Positions 1 through 11,519 of a DNA stretch of 64,000 bases are shown piece by piece (position 1 is the stretch's first letter; each line of letters opens with the position of its first letter). Source of the stretch: Rhizobiaceae bacterium (lineage in GTDB: Bacteria; Pseudomonadota; Alphaproteobacteria; Rhizobiales; Rhizobiaceae); assembly GCA_019635775.1 (NCBI GenBank), contig JAHBYU010000016.1:1-64000 (forward strand), in the 5' to 3' direction. The position numbers and the translations under genes are program-made. Under the pieces are notes generated by a model. That model saw nothing but the letters and a program-made list of their open reading frames with translations, was not told the DNA's origin and searched no databases.

Positions 1-463
1 CCACCTGCGCGATGTCGATGCCTGCGTCCTTCGCCACTCGGCGCGCCAGAGGCGATGCGAATACACGTTCGCCGGAGGCACCATTGGCCGAAGCAGCAGG
101 CGCTTTATCGACTTTCGGCTGTTCGGCCTTTGGAGCCTCGGATTTTGGAGCTTCGGCAGTTTTCGGCGCTTCTGCCTTCTTCTCAGCGCCGCCGGCCTTT
201 GCGGCAGCGGCAGCATCTTCGCCGTCACCGGCCAGAACGGCGATCAGCGCGTTGACTCTCACGCCTTCGGTACCCGCCGGCACGACGATCTTCGCCACGG
301 TCCCCTCGTCAACCGCCTCGACTTCCATCGTCGCCTTGTCCGTTTCGATCTCGGCGATCACGTCTCCGGGCGAAACCTTGTCACCCTCCTTGACCAGCCA
401 CTTGGCGAGATTGCCCTCTTCCATCGTGGGAGAGAGGGCCGGCATTGTGATGTTGATCGGCAT
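1..463 (-). CDS. pdhC: Pyruvate dehydrogenase E2, dihydrolipoamide acetyltransferase (N-terminal part)
   Basis: The 3' part of the gene lies outside the window; about 154 N-terminal residues are present. E2 carries acetyl groups on lipoyl-lysine and transfers them to CoA in the cytoplasmic pyruvate dehydrogenase complex. Residues 1-80 form a biotinyl/lipoyl domain with the lipoylation motif ETDKATME (Lys43). An Ala/Pro/Lys-rich flexible linker follows, and then the beginning of the peripheral-subunit-binding domain (segment [18 protein letters not shown]). The lipoyl domain closely resembles the one on the neighbouring E1-beta. It is the last of three pdh genes on this strand, 18 nt after pdhB. 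The start is fixed by the conserved [17 protein letters not shown] opening. Confidence 0.95.
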   Translation of the reverse strand, partial: MPINITMPALSPTMEEGNLAKWLVKEGDKVSPGDVIAEIETDKATMEVEAVDEGTVAKIVVPAGTEGVRVNALIAVLAGDGEDAAAAAKAGGAEKKAEAPKTAEAPKSEAPKAEQPKVDKAPAASANGASGERVFASPLARRVAKDAGIDIAQV

Positions 464-481
464 GGCTTCCTCCCTCGCCGC

Positions 482-1912
482 TCAGCGATACGTGACGGCT
501 TTCACCGCCTCGACGACTTCACCGACATTCGGCAAGGCGAGCTTTTCGAGATTTGCCGCATAGGGCATCGGCACATCCTTGCCGGCGATGGTGATCACCG
601 GCGCATCCAGATAGTCGAAGGCCTGGCGCGAAACCTGATTGGCGATGAAGTCGCCGACGGACGACTGCGGGAAGCCTTCTTCGACCACGACGAGACAGTT
701 CGTCTTGCGAACGGAGGCAATCACCGTGTCCAGGTCCATCGGTCGGATCGTCCTCAGGTCGATCACTTCAACGTCGATCCCCAGGCCAGCGAGTTCCGCT
801 TCTGCCTTCAGGGCATAGGTCATGCCGATGCCCCATGAGACCAGCGTCACGTCCTGGCCAGACTTGTGAATGCGCGCCTTGCCGATCGGCAGCACGAAAT
901 CGTCAAGCTTGGGCACATCGAAATGATGACCGTAAAGGATTTCGTTTTCGAGGAAGATGACGGGATTCGGATCGCGGATCGCAGCCTTGAGAAGTCCCTT
1001 CGCGTCGGCCGCCGTATATGGCTGGATCACGCGCAAGCCCGGGATGTGGCTGTACCAAGCCGCGTAATCCTGGCTGTGCTGGGCGGCAACGCGCGCTGCC
1101 GCGCCGTTCGGTCCGCGGAAGACGATCGGAGCACCCATCTGGCCGCCTGACATATAGAGCGTCTTTGCCGCCGAGTTGACGATCTGGTCTATCGCCTGCA
1201 TGGCGAAGTTGAACGTCATGAACTCCACGATCGGCTTCAGACCGGCCATAGCCGCACCGACGCCGACGCCAGCAAAACCGTGTTCGGTGATCGGAGTATC
1301 GACAACGCGGCGCGGGCCGAATTCCTGCAGCAGCCCCTGCGTGATCTTGTAGGCGCCCTGGTACTCGGCGACCTCCTCGCCCATGACGAAGACATCTTCG
1401 TCGCGGCGCATTTCCTCGGCCATTGCGTCGCGCAGAGCCTCTCGAACGGTCATGGAGACCATCTCGGTTCCGGACGGAATGTCCGGATCAGCGGCGGCCT
1501 CGGTCCTGGGGGCAGCGGGAGCCTTCGCGGCTTCCTTCTGCGCGCCCGGCTCATCCGCCGCTTCGCGCGCCTTTCCGCCTGCGGCCTCCGCCTTGTCAGG
1601 TTCGCTCTCGGACTTGGGTGGCTTGGGCGCCTCGCCTTCACCGCCCTTGGCCGCGCTTTCGGCATCCTCACCTTCGGCGGCAAGGACGGCTATGGGCGTG
1701 TTCACCTTCACGCCTTCGGTGCCTTCAGGAACGATGATGCGGGCCAGCGTGCCTTCGTCGACCGCCTCGACCTCCATGGTCGCCTTGTCGGTCTCGATCT
1801 CGGCTATGACGTCGCCTGCAGTGACTTTGTCTCCAACCTTTTTCAGCCATTTGGAGACATTGCCTTCCTCCATGGTCGGGGAAAGCGCGGGCATCAGGAT
1901 TTCGATCGGCAT
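482..1912 (-). CDS. pdhB: Pyruvate dehydrogenase E1 component, beta subunit, with N-terminal lipoyl domain
   Basis: This 476-residue protein is the beta half of the thiamine-dependent E1 that decarboxylates pyruvate. Residues 1-80 are a complete lipoyl domain (lipoylation Lys43 in ETDKATME). An acidic Ala/Pro/Glu linker runs to about residue 150. The transketolase-type pyrimidine-binding and C-terminal domains follow, beginning [14 protein letters not shown]. The extra lipoyl domain makes it longer than E1-beta proteins lacking it (about 325 residues); this architecture is known from rhizobia. The start was placed at [12 protein letters not shown] because the upstream extension of the frame is low-complexity Arg-rich and overlaps pdhA. 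Confidence 0.96.
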   Translation of the reverse strand: MPIEILMPALSPTMEEGNVSKWLKKVGDKVTAGDVIAEIETDKATMEVEAVDEGTLARIIVPEGTEGVKVNTPIAVLAAEGEDAESAAKGGEGEAPKPPKSESEPDKAEAAGGKAREAADEPGAQKEAAKAPAAPRTEAAADPDIPSGTEMVSMTVREALRDAMAEEMRRDEDVFVMGEEVAEYQGAYKITQGLLQEFGPRRVVDTPITEHGFAGVGVGAAMAGLKPIVEFMTFNFAMQAIDQIVNSAAKTLYMSGGQMGAPIVFRGPNGAAARVAAQHSQDYAAWYSHIPGLRVIQPYTAADAKGLLKAAIRDPNPVIFLENEILYGHHFDVPKLDDFVLPIGKARIHKSGQDVTLVSWGIGMTYALKAEAELAGLGIDVEVIDLRTIRPMDLDTVIASVRKTNCLVVVEEGFPQSSVGDFIANQVSRQAFDYLDAPVITIAGKDVPMPYAANLEKLALPNVGEVVEAVKAVTYR

Positions 1913-1923
1913 CTTCGCGCTCC

Positions 1924-2970
1924 TCAATGTACGATGTCGGTCCAGAGCTCGGAAGCTTCCGGCTCGGGATCGGTCTGCGCGAATTCCGCGGCGTCGGCCA
2001 CGATATCCCGTACCTCCTTGTCGATGGCTTTCAGGTCGTCCTCGCTCGCCCACTTCTTCTGGATCAGACGTGCCTTCACCTGCTCGATGGGATCGTGTTC
2101 GGAGCGCATCTTCTGCACTTCGTCCTTCGAACGATACTTGGCGGGATCCGACATTGAATGGCCGCGATAACGATAGGTCTGCATCTCGAGGATGATCGGT
2201 CCGTTTCCGTCACGGCACCACTTGACCGCGATGTCCGCCGCCGATTTGACCGCGCGCACGTCCATGCCATCGACTTGCATGCCGGGAATGCGGAAGGACA
2301 CGCCGCGTTGCGAGAAGTCGGTTTCCGCCGACGACCGCGAAACCGAGGTGCCCATGGCGTAGCGGTTGTTCTCGATGATGTAGATGACTGGCAGCTTCCA
2401 GAGCGAGGCCATGTTGAAGCTCTCGTAGACCTGGCCCTGGTTTGCGGCGCCATCGCCGAAATAGGTCAGCGACACGTTCTTGTTGCCTCGATAGCGGTTT
2501 GCAAAGGCAAGTCCGGTACCGAGCGAGACCTGCGCGCCAACGATGCCGTGGCCGCCATAGAAATTCTTCTCTTTGGAGAACATGTGCATCGAGCCGCCCT
2601 TGCCCTTGGAGTATCCTCCGCGGCGGCCCGTAAGTTCTGCCATGACGCCACGCGGGCTCATGTCCATCGCCAGCATATGGCCGTGATCCCGATAGGCGGT
2701 GATCATCTGGTCGCCTTCTGCCAACGCGAGCTTCATGCCTGTAACGACCGCTTCCTGGCCGATATAAAGATGGCAAAATCCACCAATAAAGCCCATGCCG
2801 TACAACTGTCCGGCCTTTTCCTCGAAGCGGCGGATGAGCAACATGCCTCGATAGGCCGACAGCTCCTGCTCTTTGGTGAAGTTCGCCGGCTTTGGCGTTT
2901 TCGGTCCCTGGAGGGGTTTCGCATCCGGTTTGGCTTTACCAGCGGATGCCTTCTTGGCGGCTACGGCCAT
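1924..2970 (-). CDS. pdhA: Pyruvate dehydrogenase E1 component, alpha subunit
   Basis: A 348-residue E1-alpha. It binds thiamine diphosphate through the motif that begins GDGAANQGQ at about residue 172 and ends in ENN about 30 residues later. The regulatory phosphorylation-type loop ([13 protein letters not shown]) lies near residue 270. The first 30 residues are Lys/Pro/Ala-rich and probably disordered. It is the first of the pdhABC genes, 11 nt before pdhB, and follows the FtsB-like gene on the same strand, as is common in Rhizobiales. Confidence 0.96.
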   Translation of the reverse strand: MAVAAKKASAGKAKPDAKPLQGPKTPKPANFTKEQELSAYRGMLLIRRFEEKAGQLYGMGFIGGFCHLYIGQEAVVTGMKLALAEGDQMITAYRDHGHMLAMDMSPRGVMAELTGRRGGYSKGKGGSMHMFSKEKNFYGGHGIVGAQVSLGTGLAFANRYRGNKNVSLTYFGDGAANQGQVYESFNMASLWKLPVIYIIENNRYAMGTSVSRSSAETDFSQRGVSFRIPGMQVDGMDVRAVKSAADIAVKWCRDGNGPIILEMQTYRYRGHSMSDPAKYRSKDEVQKMRSEHDPIEQVKARLIQKKWASEDDLKAIDKEVRDIVADAAEFAQTDPEPEASELWTDIVH

Positions 2971-3143
2971 TCATCACTCCCTGTTGGTGTCTCTTTTCGG
3001 ACATTCCCGAGGAGCTATTCGTCCTCGATTTGAACAGACGCTAACATGCCGAGGCAAGTTGAGCCATGCGGAAAAACGCATGGCTGGCATGCGGCTGAAC
3101 CGGCTAAAATCGTTGAAAAATTCCCAAATTAACTGAAATCAGA

Positions 3144-3470
3144 TTAATTTGGCTGGAGCGAGCTGCGCATGATGACAATCTCGTCAGCCTGCGAAAGATT
3201 GAGTGCCCTGCGGGCCTGCTCGTCGAGCATGTCCTTCTCCATCGTACCGTCATGAAGAAGCTGGACCCGCTTCTCGACCGCCATGCGTTGGGCACGCACC
3301 GCATCCAGCCGAGCCTGCAGCTCTACGCCCTGCGCTTCATAACGATACTTGGAGTAGATGCCGTATTCGCCGTGATAGGCGTGGAACCCGAAATAGGCGA
3401 GGAACAGCATTGATATAGCCGGCACGATCAGCCGACCTGTCTTGCGTTGCTTATGCTGGCGCGTCCACAT
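3144..3470 (-). CDS. FtsB/DivIC-type septum formation initiator
   Basis: A 108-residue bitopic membrane protein with a basic cytoplasmic start (MWTRQHKQRKTGR), one transmembrane helix at about residues 14-32 and a periplasmic coiled coil (YRYEAQGVELQARLDAVRAQ). This is the FtsB/DivIC layout; the family links FtsL and FtsQ in the divisome. Its position between eno and pdhA matches the alphaproteobacterial ftsB locus. A start twelve codons upstream is possible, but MWTRQ leaves a normal short cytoplasmic tail. Confidence 0.85.
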   Translation of the reverse strand: MWTRQHKQRKTGRLIVPAISMLFLAYFGFHAYHGEYGIYSKYRYEAQGVELQARLDAVRAQRMAVEKRVQLLHDGTMEKDMLDEQARRALNLSQADEIVIMRSSLQPN

Positions 3471-3547
3471 GGAGCTGCTCCCATTCCACCCGTCCATTTC
3501 GCCCAACTGTGCTTAATGGACGGTTAGCGGGAGCAGCTTTCGGTGCG

Positions 3548-4834
<1,287 letters not shown>

Positions 4835-5021
4835 TCAAATGTGTCGGAAGTCGCGCCCGTCTTAGTCGAAGCGCGACAAAATTCAATCTGAACGGTCGAA
4901 TTATCGATGCCATATGCGTATTTCACGAAAATGACCGGCCTGTCATGAATTGTGAGAGTTCCAGACGGAGTGTTTTCGGCTAACGTCATCTTGCGCGGGG
5001 CGAAACAGAGGGAGTTTCGCC

Positions 5022-5141
5022 ATGTCCGAGTTGTCTGGTATCCTGAGTTTGTTGCTTATCGTTGCGGCGTTCATGACATCGTGCGAGCCGCAGCCCTTGC
5101 AGGGGGACAGCGTAGCCGTCGCGCCGATGTTTTCGGAGTGA
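5022..5141 (+). CDS. Very small lipoprotein-like peptide (39 aa)
   Basis: A 39-codon ORF too short for usual gene calling. A purine-rich ribosome binding site (GAGGGAG) precedes the ATG by 8 nt. It encodes MSELSGILSLLLIVAAFMTS followed by Cys: a hydrophobic helix running into an imperfect lipobox (MTSC), then a short acidic/Pro tail. A strong stem-loop terminator begins 6 nt after the stop codon. RBS, membrane or export signal and dedicated terminator together support a real gene, but no family is recognised. The lipobox lacks the usual Leu at -3, so a plain membrane anchor is possible. Confidence 0.6.
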   Translation: MSELSGILSLLLIVAAFMTSCEPQPLQGDSVAVAPMFSE

Positions 5142-5146
5142 CTAAT

Positions 5147-5189
5147 GCAAAAAAGCCCCGCCGGCGTGATGCTGGCGGGGCTTTTTGCT
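5147..5189 (+). terminator. Rho-independent terminator
   Basis: The sequence reads AAAAAAGCCCCGCC, a short loop region, then GGCGGGGCTTTTTGC: a GC-rich stem with an A run before it and a T run after it, so it could serve both strands. It follows the 39-aa ORF on the plus strand and lies just beyond the end of the PRC-barrel gene on the minus strand. Confidence 0.85.
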
Positions 5190-5215
5190 ATCGGCCGGAT
5201 TTGGCCGACCCGTTT

Positions 5216-5584
5216 TTACCAGTAAGGATCGACGTTATAGTAGCTATAAGACGCGTCGCGCGCGATCGTGCCGTCACCCTTGGTCAGGTCGTTGATCGAG
5301 TAAGATGGCGCGGCTTCGAGTTGGGCCTTGGTGAACGGAACGACGTAGCCTTCCTTATCTTCGTCATAGTCCAGGCTGGACCACGGGATGGCGTGGTATT
5401 TCTCGCCGATGCCAAGGAAGCCGCCGAAACCGATGACTGCGAACATGATGCCATTCGACATCTTTTCCAGCATGACGTCCTCAATGGAGCCGATGCGGTC
5501 GCCGGCAGTATTGTAGACTGTCGTGCCGATGACTTTCGATGCGGTGATGGCGTTGGTGTGTCCGCTAGGTGTATGCATGTTCAT
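5216..5584 (-). CDS. PRC-barrel domain protein
   Basis: A 122-residue cytoplasmic protein with one PRC-barrel. The core TVYNTAGDRIGSIEDVML and the following GGFLGIGEKYHAIPW segment are typical of this family, which occurs in photosynthetic reaction centre H subunits, RimM and many small rhizobial stress proteins. The start ATG is 8 nt after a clear AGGAG; the upstream GTG overlaps that RBS and was rejected. Role unknown. The C-terminus is Tyr-rich (ASYSYYNVDPYW). Confidence 0.85.
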   Translation of the reverse strand: MNMHTPSGHTNAITASKVIGTTVYNTAGDRIGSIEDVMLEKMSNGIMFAVIGFGGFLGIGEKYHAIPWSSLDYDEDKEGYVVPFTKAQLEAAPSYSINDLTKGDGTIARDASYSYYNVDPYW

Positions 5585-5662
5585 GGGAAACACTCCTCGC
5601 TTTTAGTTTGGGACATGCGAGGAGAATGACCGGCGTGCGCGAAAGTTCCGAAGAATTGAGGA

Positions 5663-6496
5663 TCAGGCTGCCTTTGCAACACGGTCCAGCGCGATCAGCT
5701 TTTCCAACAGCGCCGGCATGTCCTTGAACGGAACCATATTGGGTCCGTCGGACGACGCGGAGTTGTCGGGATCCTCATGTGTTTCGATGAAGACACCGGC
5801 CACGCCGACCGCGACGGCGGCACGCGCGAGTGTGGCGACAAAGCGCCGTTCGCCGCCTGATGTCGCTCCCTGCCCGCCCGGTTGCTGCACCGAATGCGTT
5901 GCGTCGAAGATGACCGGCGCGCCAATCTCCTCCATGATCGGAAGGGCACGCATGTCGGACACCAGTGTGTTGTAGCCGAAAGATGCGCCCCGCTCGGTCA
6001 CCAGCACGTTCGGATTGCCCGAATCGGTGACCTTGGCGACCACGTTCTTCATATCCCAGGGGGCAAGGAACTGCCCCTTCTTGACGTTCACCACCTTGCC
6101 CGTCCGGGCTACCGCGACGAGCAGATCGGTTTGTCTGGACAGAAAGGCCGGGATCTGCAGCACATCGACGACTTCCGCGACTATAGCGCATTGTTCCTCG
6201 GTATGGACGTCGGTCAGGACGGGCACGCCGAGTTCCTTGCGAAGATCAGCAAAAACCGGCAAGGCGGCCTCCAGCCCGGCGCCGCGCGTGCTTCCGAGCG
6301 ATGAACGGTTGGCCTTGTCGAAGCTGCTCTTGTAGACGAACCCCAAACCTAGCCGGTCGGTCAATTCCTTGAGCTTGCCGGCCATGTCGAATGCATGCCC
6401 GCGGGATTCGAGCTGGCATGGCCCGGCGATAAGCGCCAGGGGCGCATGATTGGAAAACAGCGCCTTGCCGACGGTGACGGAGTTGTTGGGGGTCAT
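5663..6496 (-). CDS. kdsA: 3-deoxy-D-manno-octulosonate-8-phosphate synthase
   Basis: A 277-residue enzyme condensing phosphoenolpyruvate with arabinose-5-phosphate to give Kdo-8-phosphate for lipid A-core assembly. Recognisable segments are [11 protein letters not shown] near the N-terminus, [24 protein letters not shown], and [12 protein letters not shown] near residue 200. Length is normal. It lies upstream of the PRC-barrel gene and eno on the same strand. Confidence 0.97.
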   Translation of the reverse strand: MTPNNSVTVGKALFSNHAPLALIAGPCQLESRGHAFDMAGKLKELTDRLGLGFVYKSSFDKANRSSLGSTRGAGLEAALPVFADLRKELGVPVLTDVHTEEQCAIVAEVVDVLQIPAFLSRQTDLLVAVARTGKVVNVKKGQFLAPWDMKNVVAKVTDSGNPNVLVTERGASFGYNTLVSDMRALPIMEEIGAPVIFDATHSVQQPGGQGATSGGERRFVATLARAAVAVGVAGVFIETHEDPDNSASSDGPNMVPFKDMPALLEKLIALDRVAKAA

Positions 6497-6612
6497 GCAG
6501 CGCCTCTTGCAAAGATCGTGCCGGCCATGTGCATCAAATCCCGCTACGCTTCAAGCCGCGCATACCGGTGTGCGGCGCGCAGGCTTATGGCGATCAGATG
6601 ATTTGCAGGAAA

Positions 6613-6688
<76 letters not shown>

Positions 6689-6764
6689 AAGGCGCGGAAG
6701 CGTTCATTTCACAAAGCCCCGGACGTTTCAAGGCCCTTGTGAAGCACTTCAGGCGACTAAACAG

Positions 6765-6789
6765 AAAGGGCGGCAAACGCCGCCCTTTT
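6765..6789 (-). terminator. Terminator downstream of tuf
   Basis: Perfect 10-bp stem AAAGGGCGGC / GCCGCCCTTT around a 4-nt loop, followed on the minus strand by TCTGTTTAG. It lies 55 nt past the tuf stop codon and separates tuf from tRNA-Trp. Confidence 0.8.
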
Positions 6790-6843
6790 CCAGAAACGAT
6801 ACCGTGGTCCCGTCGGCAGCTTTCGGCATGCCGCGATCATCGA

Positions 6844-8019
<1,176 letters not shown>

Positions 8020-8167
8020 TTTACTTTTCCTAGGGCAGCAAGACAGGAACGGGTTCGAATGCGGGGCGATTAGCGACAAAGGCCATAAAAGACAAGGGCT
8101 TTGTGTCGCTTAACTGTCTCGCGACCGCATCGTCGTCCGGTTCCAAATCTCTTGGGGAATATCCGCT

Positions 8168-8195
8168 CATATAGGGTTTGCCTTGCGTTGCGCAA
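8168..8195 (-). promoter_or_regulatory. Candidate tuf promoter
   Basis: On the minus strand TTGCGC, 16 nt, then TATATG, about 150 nt upstream of tuf. The -10 is good, the -35 modest. The rest of the 386-nt stretch between tuf and xth (8020-8405) contains no convincing ORF or RNA; it should also hold the divergent xth promoter. The palindrome GTTGCGCAAC overlaps the -35. Confidence 0.4.
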
Positions 8196-8405
8196 CAAGC
8201 GAGGCGCAACCACGCAGTCTCGGGAAAAGCGGACACCATCAGGCCCTGCCCTTGCAGCGTTGGCGTATCGGGAACACCCGCGGCTGATCGATGGAAAAAC
8301 GAATCGTCTGCGTGCTTGGGATCCGATAGCCGGCAGACGGACGTACGAACAGTGCTGGCCTGCACGAGGCCGCCCTGATTATTGTGACCGTGAAACGGAC
8401 GTCCC

Positions 8406-9179
8406 ATGATGATCATCGCCACGTTCAATATCAACGGCATCGAACGTCGCCTGCCGAACCTTCTTGATTGGCTTGCGGCGCGCAAACCCGATGTCGCGTG
8501 CCTGCAAGAGCTCAAGGCGGATCAGGGCCGGTTTCCCGAACAGGAACTGGCGGCGATCGGCTACAAGGCCGTCTGGCGAGGGCAAAAGACTTGGAACGGC
8601 GTGGCGATCCTTGCCCGGGGAAAAACGCCGGTCCTCACCAGGGACATGTTGCCGGGCGACACGTCCGAGACTCAGGCGCGCTACATCGAGGCTGCGGTGA
8701 ACGGAGTTCTGATTGCGTCGCTTTACGCCCCGAACGGCAACCCACAGCCGGGTCCGAAATTCGACTACAAGCTTGCATGGCTGGAGCGACTTCGCCTGCA
8801 TGCGACCGCCCTGCGAAAGACCGGAGCGCCGGTCGTTCTCGCGGGCGATTTCAACGTCGTGCCGACGGAGTTGGACATTTATCCAACAAGGTCCTACGCG
8901 GACAATGCGCTTGTGCAGCCCGAAAGCCGCGCGGCGTTCAAGCGGATAGTCGGACGAAGCTGGACTGACGCGCTTCGTGCCCGGTTCCCCGAACAGCGAA
9001 TATACACGTTCTGGGACTACAAGCGGCTGCGCTGGCAGCGCGACGCGGGCCTACGCATCGATCACCTCCTGCTGTCCCCTTCCATCCGGGCCAGGTTTGA
9101 AGATGCAGGGGTTGACCGCGAGGTGCGTGGTGTGGAGGGCGCGTCAGATCATGCGCCGGTGTGGATCAGGCTCGGCTGA
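8406..9179 (+). CDS. xth: Exodeoxyribonuclease III family AP endonuclease
   Basis: A 257-residue exonuclease/endonuclease/phosphatase-fold enzyme for base excision repair. Motifs: NINGIERRLPNLLDWL, the metal ligand Glu in CLQELKAD (about residue 36), GDFNVVPTELDIYP and the terminal SDHAPVWI with catalytic Asp-His. The start has two adjacent ATG codons. It points away from tuf and interrupts the usual tRNA-Gly/tuf neighbourhood. Confidence 0.93.
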   Translation: MMIIATFNINGIERRLPNLLDWLAARKPDVACLQELKADQGRFPEQELAAIGYKAVWRGQKTWNGVAILARGKTPVLTRDMLPGDTSETQARYIEAAVNGVLIASLYAPNGNPQPGPKFDYKLAWLERLRLHATALRKTGAPVVLAGDFNVVPTELDIYPTRSYADNALVQPESRAAFKRIVGRSWTDALRARFPEQRIYTFWDYKRLRWQRDAGLRIDHLLLSPSIRARFEDAGVDREVRGVEGASDHAPVWIRLG

Positions 9180-9207
9180 GGTCGACACGAGACATTGCGA
9201 CGAAAGC

Positions 9208-9281
9208 TGGAGCGGGTGAAGGGAATCGAACCCTCGTATTCAGCTTGGAAGGCTGCTGCTCTACCATTGAGCTACACCCGC
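9208..9281 (-). tRNA. tRNA-Gly (anticodon TCC)
   Basis: A 74-nt cloverleaf, GCGGGTGTAGCTCAATGG at the 5' end, anticodon loop CTTCCAA, T-arm GGGTTCGATTCCC and encoded CCA. It follows tRNA-Tyr by about 100 nt on the same strand and probably shares its transcript. Confidence 0.97.
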
Positions 9282-9384
9282 ACCGCGCTGGTTGCGCGGC
9301 ACCTTCATAATACAGCCGCGAGGAAAAAGCGACTTGTCCTCGGCACGACTGCAGTCTGGCGGTGCTTGGCTTCCGGTGCGGCAG

Positions 9385-9469
9385 TGGTGGAGGAGGTTGG
9401 ATTCGAACCAACGTAGGCTGAGCCAACGGATTTACAGTCCGTCCCCTTTAACCACTCGGGCACTCCTCC
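9385..9469 (-). tRNA. tRNA-Tyr (anticodon GTA)
   Basis: An 85-nt class II tRNA with a long variable arm, 5' GGAGGAGTGCCCGAGTGG, anticodon loop CTGTAAA and encoded CCA. It is the first gene of a Tyr-Gly tRNA pair. Confidence 0.97.
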
Positions 9470-9551
9470 GTACTGCCGCCGGAGCCATGCAACGAGGCTT
9501 TCGCTGGTCTTCGGTGCAGCCTTGCGGCCAACCCTTAAATCAGCGAAGCGC

Positions 9552-9580
9552 CTTATGGCCGCGCGCTTCGGCAGTGTCAA
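9552..9580 (-). promoter_or_regulatory. Promoter of the tRNA-Tyr/tRNA-Gly unit
   Basis: A perfect -35 TTGACA, 17-nt spacer and -10 CATAAG on the minus strand, placing the start of transcription about 75 nt upstream of tRNA-Tyr. Confidence 0.6.
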
Positions 9581-9688
9581 CCACGACAGTCTCGCTCGGC
9601 TCGAAATTTCCCAACGGTTTGTTTTCCGGCGTCGAAGGCCAGAAGGCCGCCATAGGCAACGGTCGGCATTCCCGGTATAGAGCCGGGC

Positions 9689-10546
9689 ATGACAGACGAT
9701 AAGAAATCAGGCACGCCCAAAGACCAGCACTATGCCCGGCTGCGTCGTGCCCATCGCGACCAGAAGACAGGTGTCGCAGGTCATCCGTCTGGGTTTCGGC
9801 CGCGCCAGCCCGTCCCGCCCGGCGAGGCGCCCGCTGAAGGGCTCGTGCGCCTCTACGGCATTCACACTGTGCGGGCGGCAATCGACAATCCGCGCAGGAA
9901 GATCGCGCGCATGCTGGTGACGCGCAACGCTGCCGAGCGGCTTTCCCTGCCCGATCTGGCTACCCTGCCCTTTCCGGCGGAACTGGTGGAGCCGAAGGAT
10001 ATCGACCGCCTGACGGGCAGCGATGCCGTGCATCAGGGCGTACTCGTGGAGGCGCGTCCGTTGAAACCCAAGCCGCTGGACGCGCTTGGGGATACACGGC
10101 TTGTCGTCGTTGTCGACCAGGTGACGGACCCGCACAATGTGGGTGCTATCATCCGCTCTGCCGTTGCCTTCGACGCCGGTGCGCTCATCACGACGTCGCG
10201 TCACAGTCCGACCGAAACCGGTGTGCTGGCCAAGTCGGCGTCTGGCGCGCTTGAACATATCGATCTGATCGAGGTCAGGAATCTTGCCGATGCGCTGACA
10301 AAACTGAGTGACGCGGGCTTCCAGACAATCGGCCTCGATTCGGATGGCCCGGCCGAGATGGAACAGACCTTTGCAGGCGACAAGGTTGCGCTTGTGCTGG
10401 GTGCCGAGGGCAAGGGATTGCGCCAGAAGACGCGCGAAACCGTCGATGCGCTGGCCAGATTGGATATGCCCGGAGCGATTCGTTCGCTTAACGTGTCCAA
10501 CGCGGCTGCGGTGGCCATGTATGCGGCGCGCAAATATCTGGGCTGA
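9689..10546 (+). CDS. rlmB: 23S rRNA (guanosine-2'-O-)-methyltransferase, TrmH/SpoU family
   Basis: A 285-residue SPOUT methyltransferase. The N-terminal 45 residues are basic and probably disordered; an RNA 2'-O-methylase substrate-binding domain follows (LYGIHTVRAAIDNPRRK), then the trefoil-knot domain with VVDQVTDPHNVGAIIRSA, LVLGAEGKGLR and SLNVSNAAAVAMYAAR, the three SpoU motifs. It opposes tRNA-Tyr, an arrangement common in rhizobia. Gm2251 in 23S rRNA is the likely target. Confidence 0.92.
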   Translation: MTDDKKSGTPKDQHYARLRRAHRDQKTGVAGHPSGFRPRQPVPPGEAPAEGLVRLYGIHTVRAAIDNPRRKIARMLVTRNAAERLSLPDLATLPFPAELVEPKDIDRLTGSDAVHQGVLVEARPLKPKPLDALGDTRLVVVVDQVTDPHNVGAIIRSAVAFDAGALITTSRHSPTETGVLAKSASGALEHIDLIEVRNLADALTKLSDAGFQTIGLDSDGPAEMEQTFAGDKVALVLGAEGKGLRQKTRETVDALARLDMPGAIRSLNVSNAAAVAMYAARKYLG

Positions 10547-10556
10547 CATGCAACGG

Positions 10557-10583
10557 ACGGGAGGGACGCATTAGCCCTCCCGT
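10557..10583. terminator. Stem-loop between convergent genes
   Basis: Perfect 9-bp stem ACGGGAGGG / CCCTCCCGT, 9-nt loop, 11 nt after the rlmB stop and before the end of the convergent BA14K gene. There is no T run, so it may stabilise 3' ends rather than terminate intrinsically. Confidence 0.5.
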
Positions 10584-10614
10584 TGCAGATCGCTGCGGTT
10601 CAGGGCCCCAGCGG

Positions 10615-10926
10615 TCAGAGGCGGCAGCGACGTTCGTAACCGTCATACCCGATGTAAGTGTCGGTGTAGGGGTTGTAGCTGCGATAGCGGGCGAAGCAGC
10701 GCTGGACATGAGCGTCCCACGAACTGCGCTGGTAGCCGTAGTAGTCCGGTCCACGATTGGCGTTTGCGATGCCCATTCCGAGCACGAACCCGCCTATTCC
10801 GGCGATGGCGCCGACTTCGCCTCTTGTAAGCCGTCGTGCTTCGGACTGCCCGACTGTGGCGGCCATGGCGCCTGCGACGACGCTGAGCGAAAGCAGGCTG
10901 GAAACGATTTTGGTCTTGAGCGACAT
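10615..10926 (-). CDS. BA14K family secreted protein
   Basis: A 103-residue exported protein. A Sec signal peptide covers residues 1-30 (hydrophobic core SSLLSLSVVAGAMAATVG, cleavage near SEA). A Gly-rich hydrophobic segment (GAIAGIGGFVLGMGIANA) follows, and then the BA14K C-terminal signature HVQRCFARYRSYNPYTDT with paired Cys. The family was named for a Brucella immunoreactive 14-kDa protein and is abundant in Rhizobiales; the function is unclear. A second member is at 44019-44501. Confidence 0.85.
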   Translation of the reverse strand: MSLKTKIVSSLLSLSVVAGAMAATVGQSEARRLTRGEVGAIAGIGGFVLGMGIANANRGPDYYGYQRSSWDAHVQRCFARYRSYNPYTDTYIGYDGYERRCRL

Positions 10927-11036
10927 GATAATCTCCTGGTCGTTGGGAGGCGTCATTTTCGCCTCATGACGATCAGTCGCAGCGACCAGGAAAAAGGTTC
11001 GAAGCCGGTTCAAAAAAATCGGAAAAAATTGCCAAC

Positions 11037-11213
11037 CTAAAATCCGCTACCTATCCCGGTGACATGGCTAAGATAGAATGCGAGCGCGACGAAACCGACG
11101 ATAAACGCCCACCCTTTCCAGTCGATCCGCGCGGCGCGGATATCGCGGGTCAGCTTGAGGATCACGACCCAAGCGAAGATGACAACGAGCGCGATAATGA
11201 CAAACCTGAGCAT
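11037..11213 (-). CDS. Small two-helix membrane protein
   Basis: A 58-residue protein: helix 1 FVIIALVVIFAWVVIL, a basic connector LTRDIRAARIDWKG, helix 2 WAFIVGFVALAFYL. No family recognised. The start was set at MLRFVIIALV; the frame extends 21 codons further upstream but that part is not membrane-like. Confidence 0.6.
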   Translation of the reverse strand: MLRFVIIALVVIFAWVVILKLTRDIRAARIDWKGWAFIVGFVALAFYLSHVTGIGSGF

Positions 11214-11355
11214 TTTGCCAGATGCCTCCCGGCCCCCAATGGCCGCGCAGGGCATATAGGTCGCGTTAAGGGCCATTTAAGGGCCGCATTCGGGCGTTCC
11301 CACTTCTCCACTTTTGGTTTTACTGTTGCCGGAGATGTGCTACGGGGCGCCCGGC

Positions 11356-11430
11356 GCCGGTTTAGCTCAGCGGTAGAGCAGCGGTTTTGTAAACCGAAGG
11401 TCGGGGGTTCAATCCCCTCAACCGGCACCA
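11356..11430 (+). tRNA. tRNA-Thr (anticodon TGT)
   Basis: A 75-nt cloverleaf, 5' GCCGGTTTAGCTCAG, anticodon loop TTTGTAA, T-arm GGGGGTTCAATCCCC and encoded CCA. Its 3' half is partly repeated about 1 kb downstream, which marks it as a probable integration site. Confidence 0.96.
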
Positions 11431-11519
11431 GAAATCTGACGACAATTCAATTAGCGTGGAATGATGTATGGCTTGGTGCCAGTAAACCGGGGCAGAAGCA
11501 CGCGCTGTCGCATCGGCAA

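Noticed and set aside
8030-8515. Minus-strand frame between tuf and xth
   Set aside because: Overlaps the xth start antisense, has no RBS or recognisable sequence, and covers the candidate tuf promoter.
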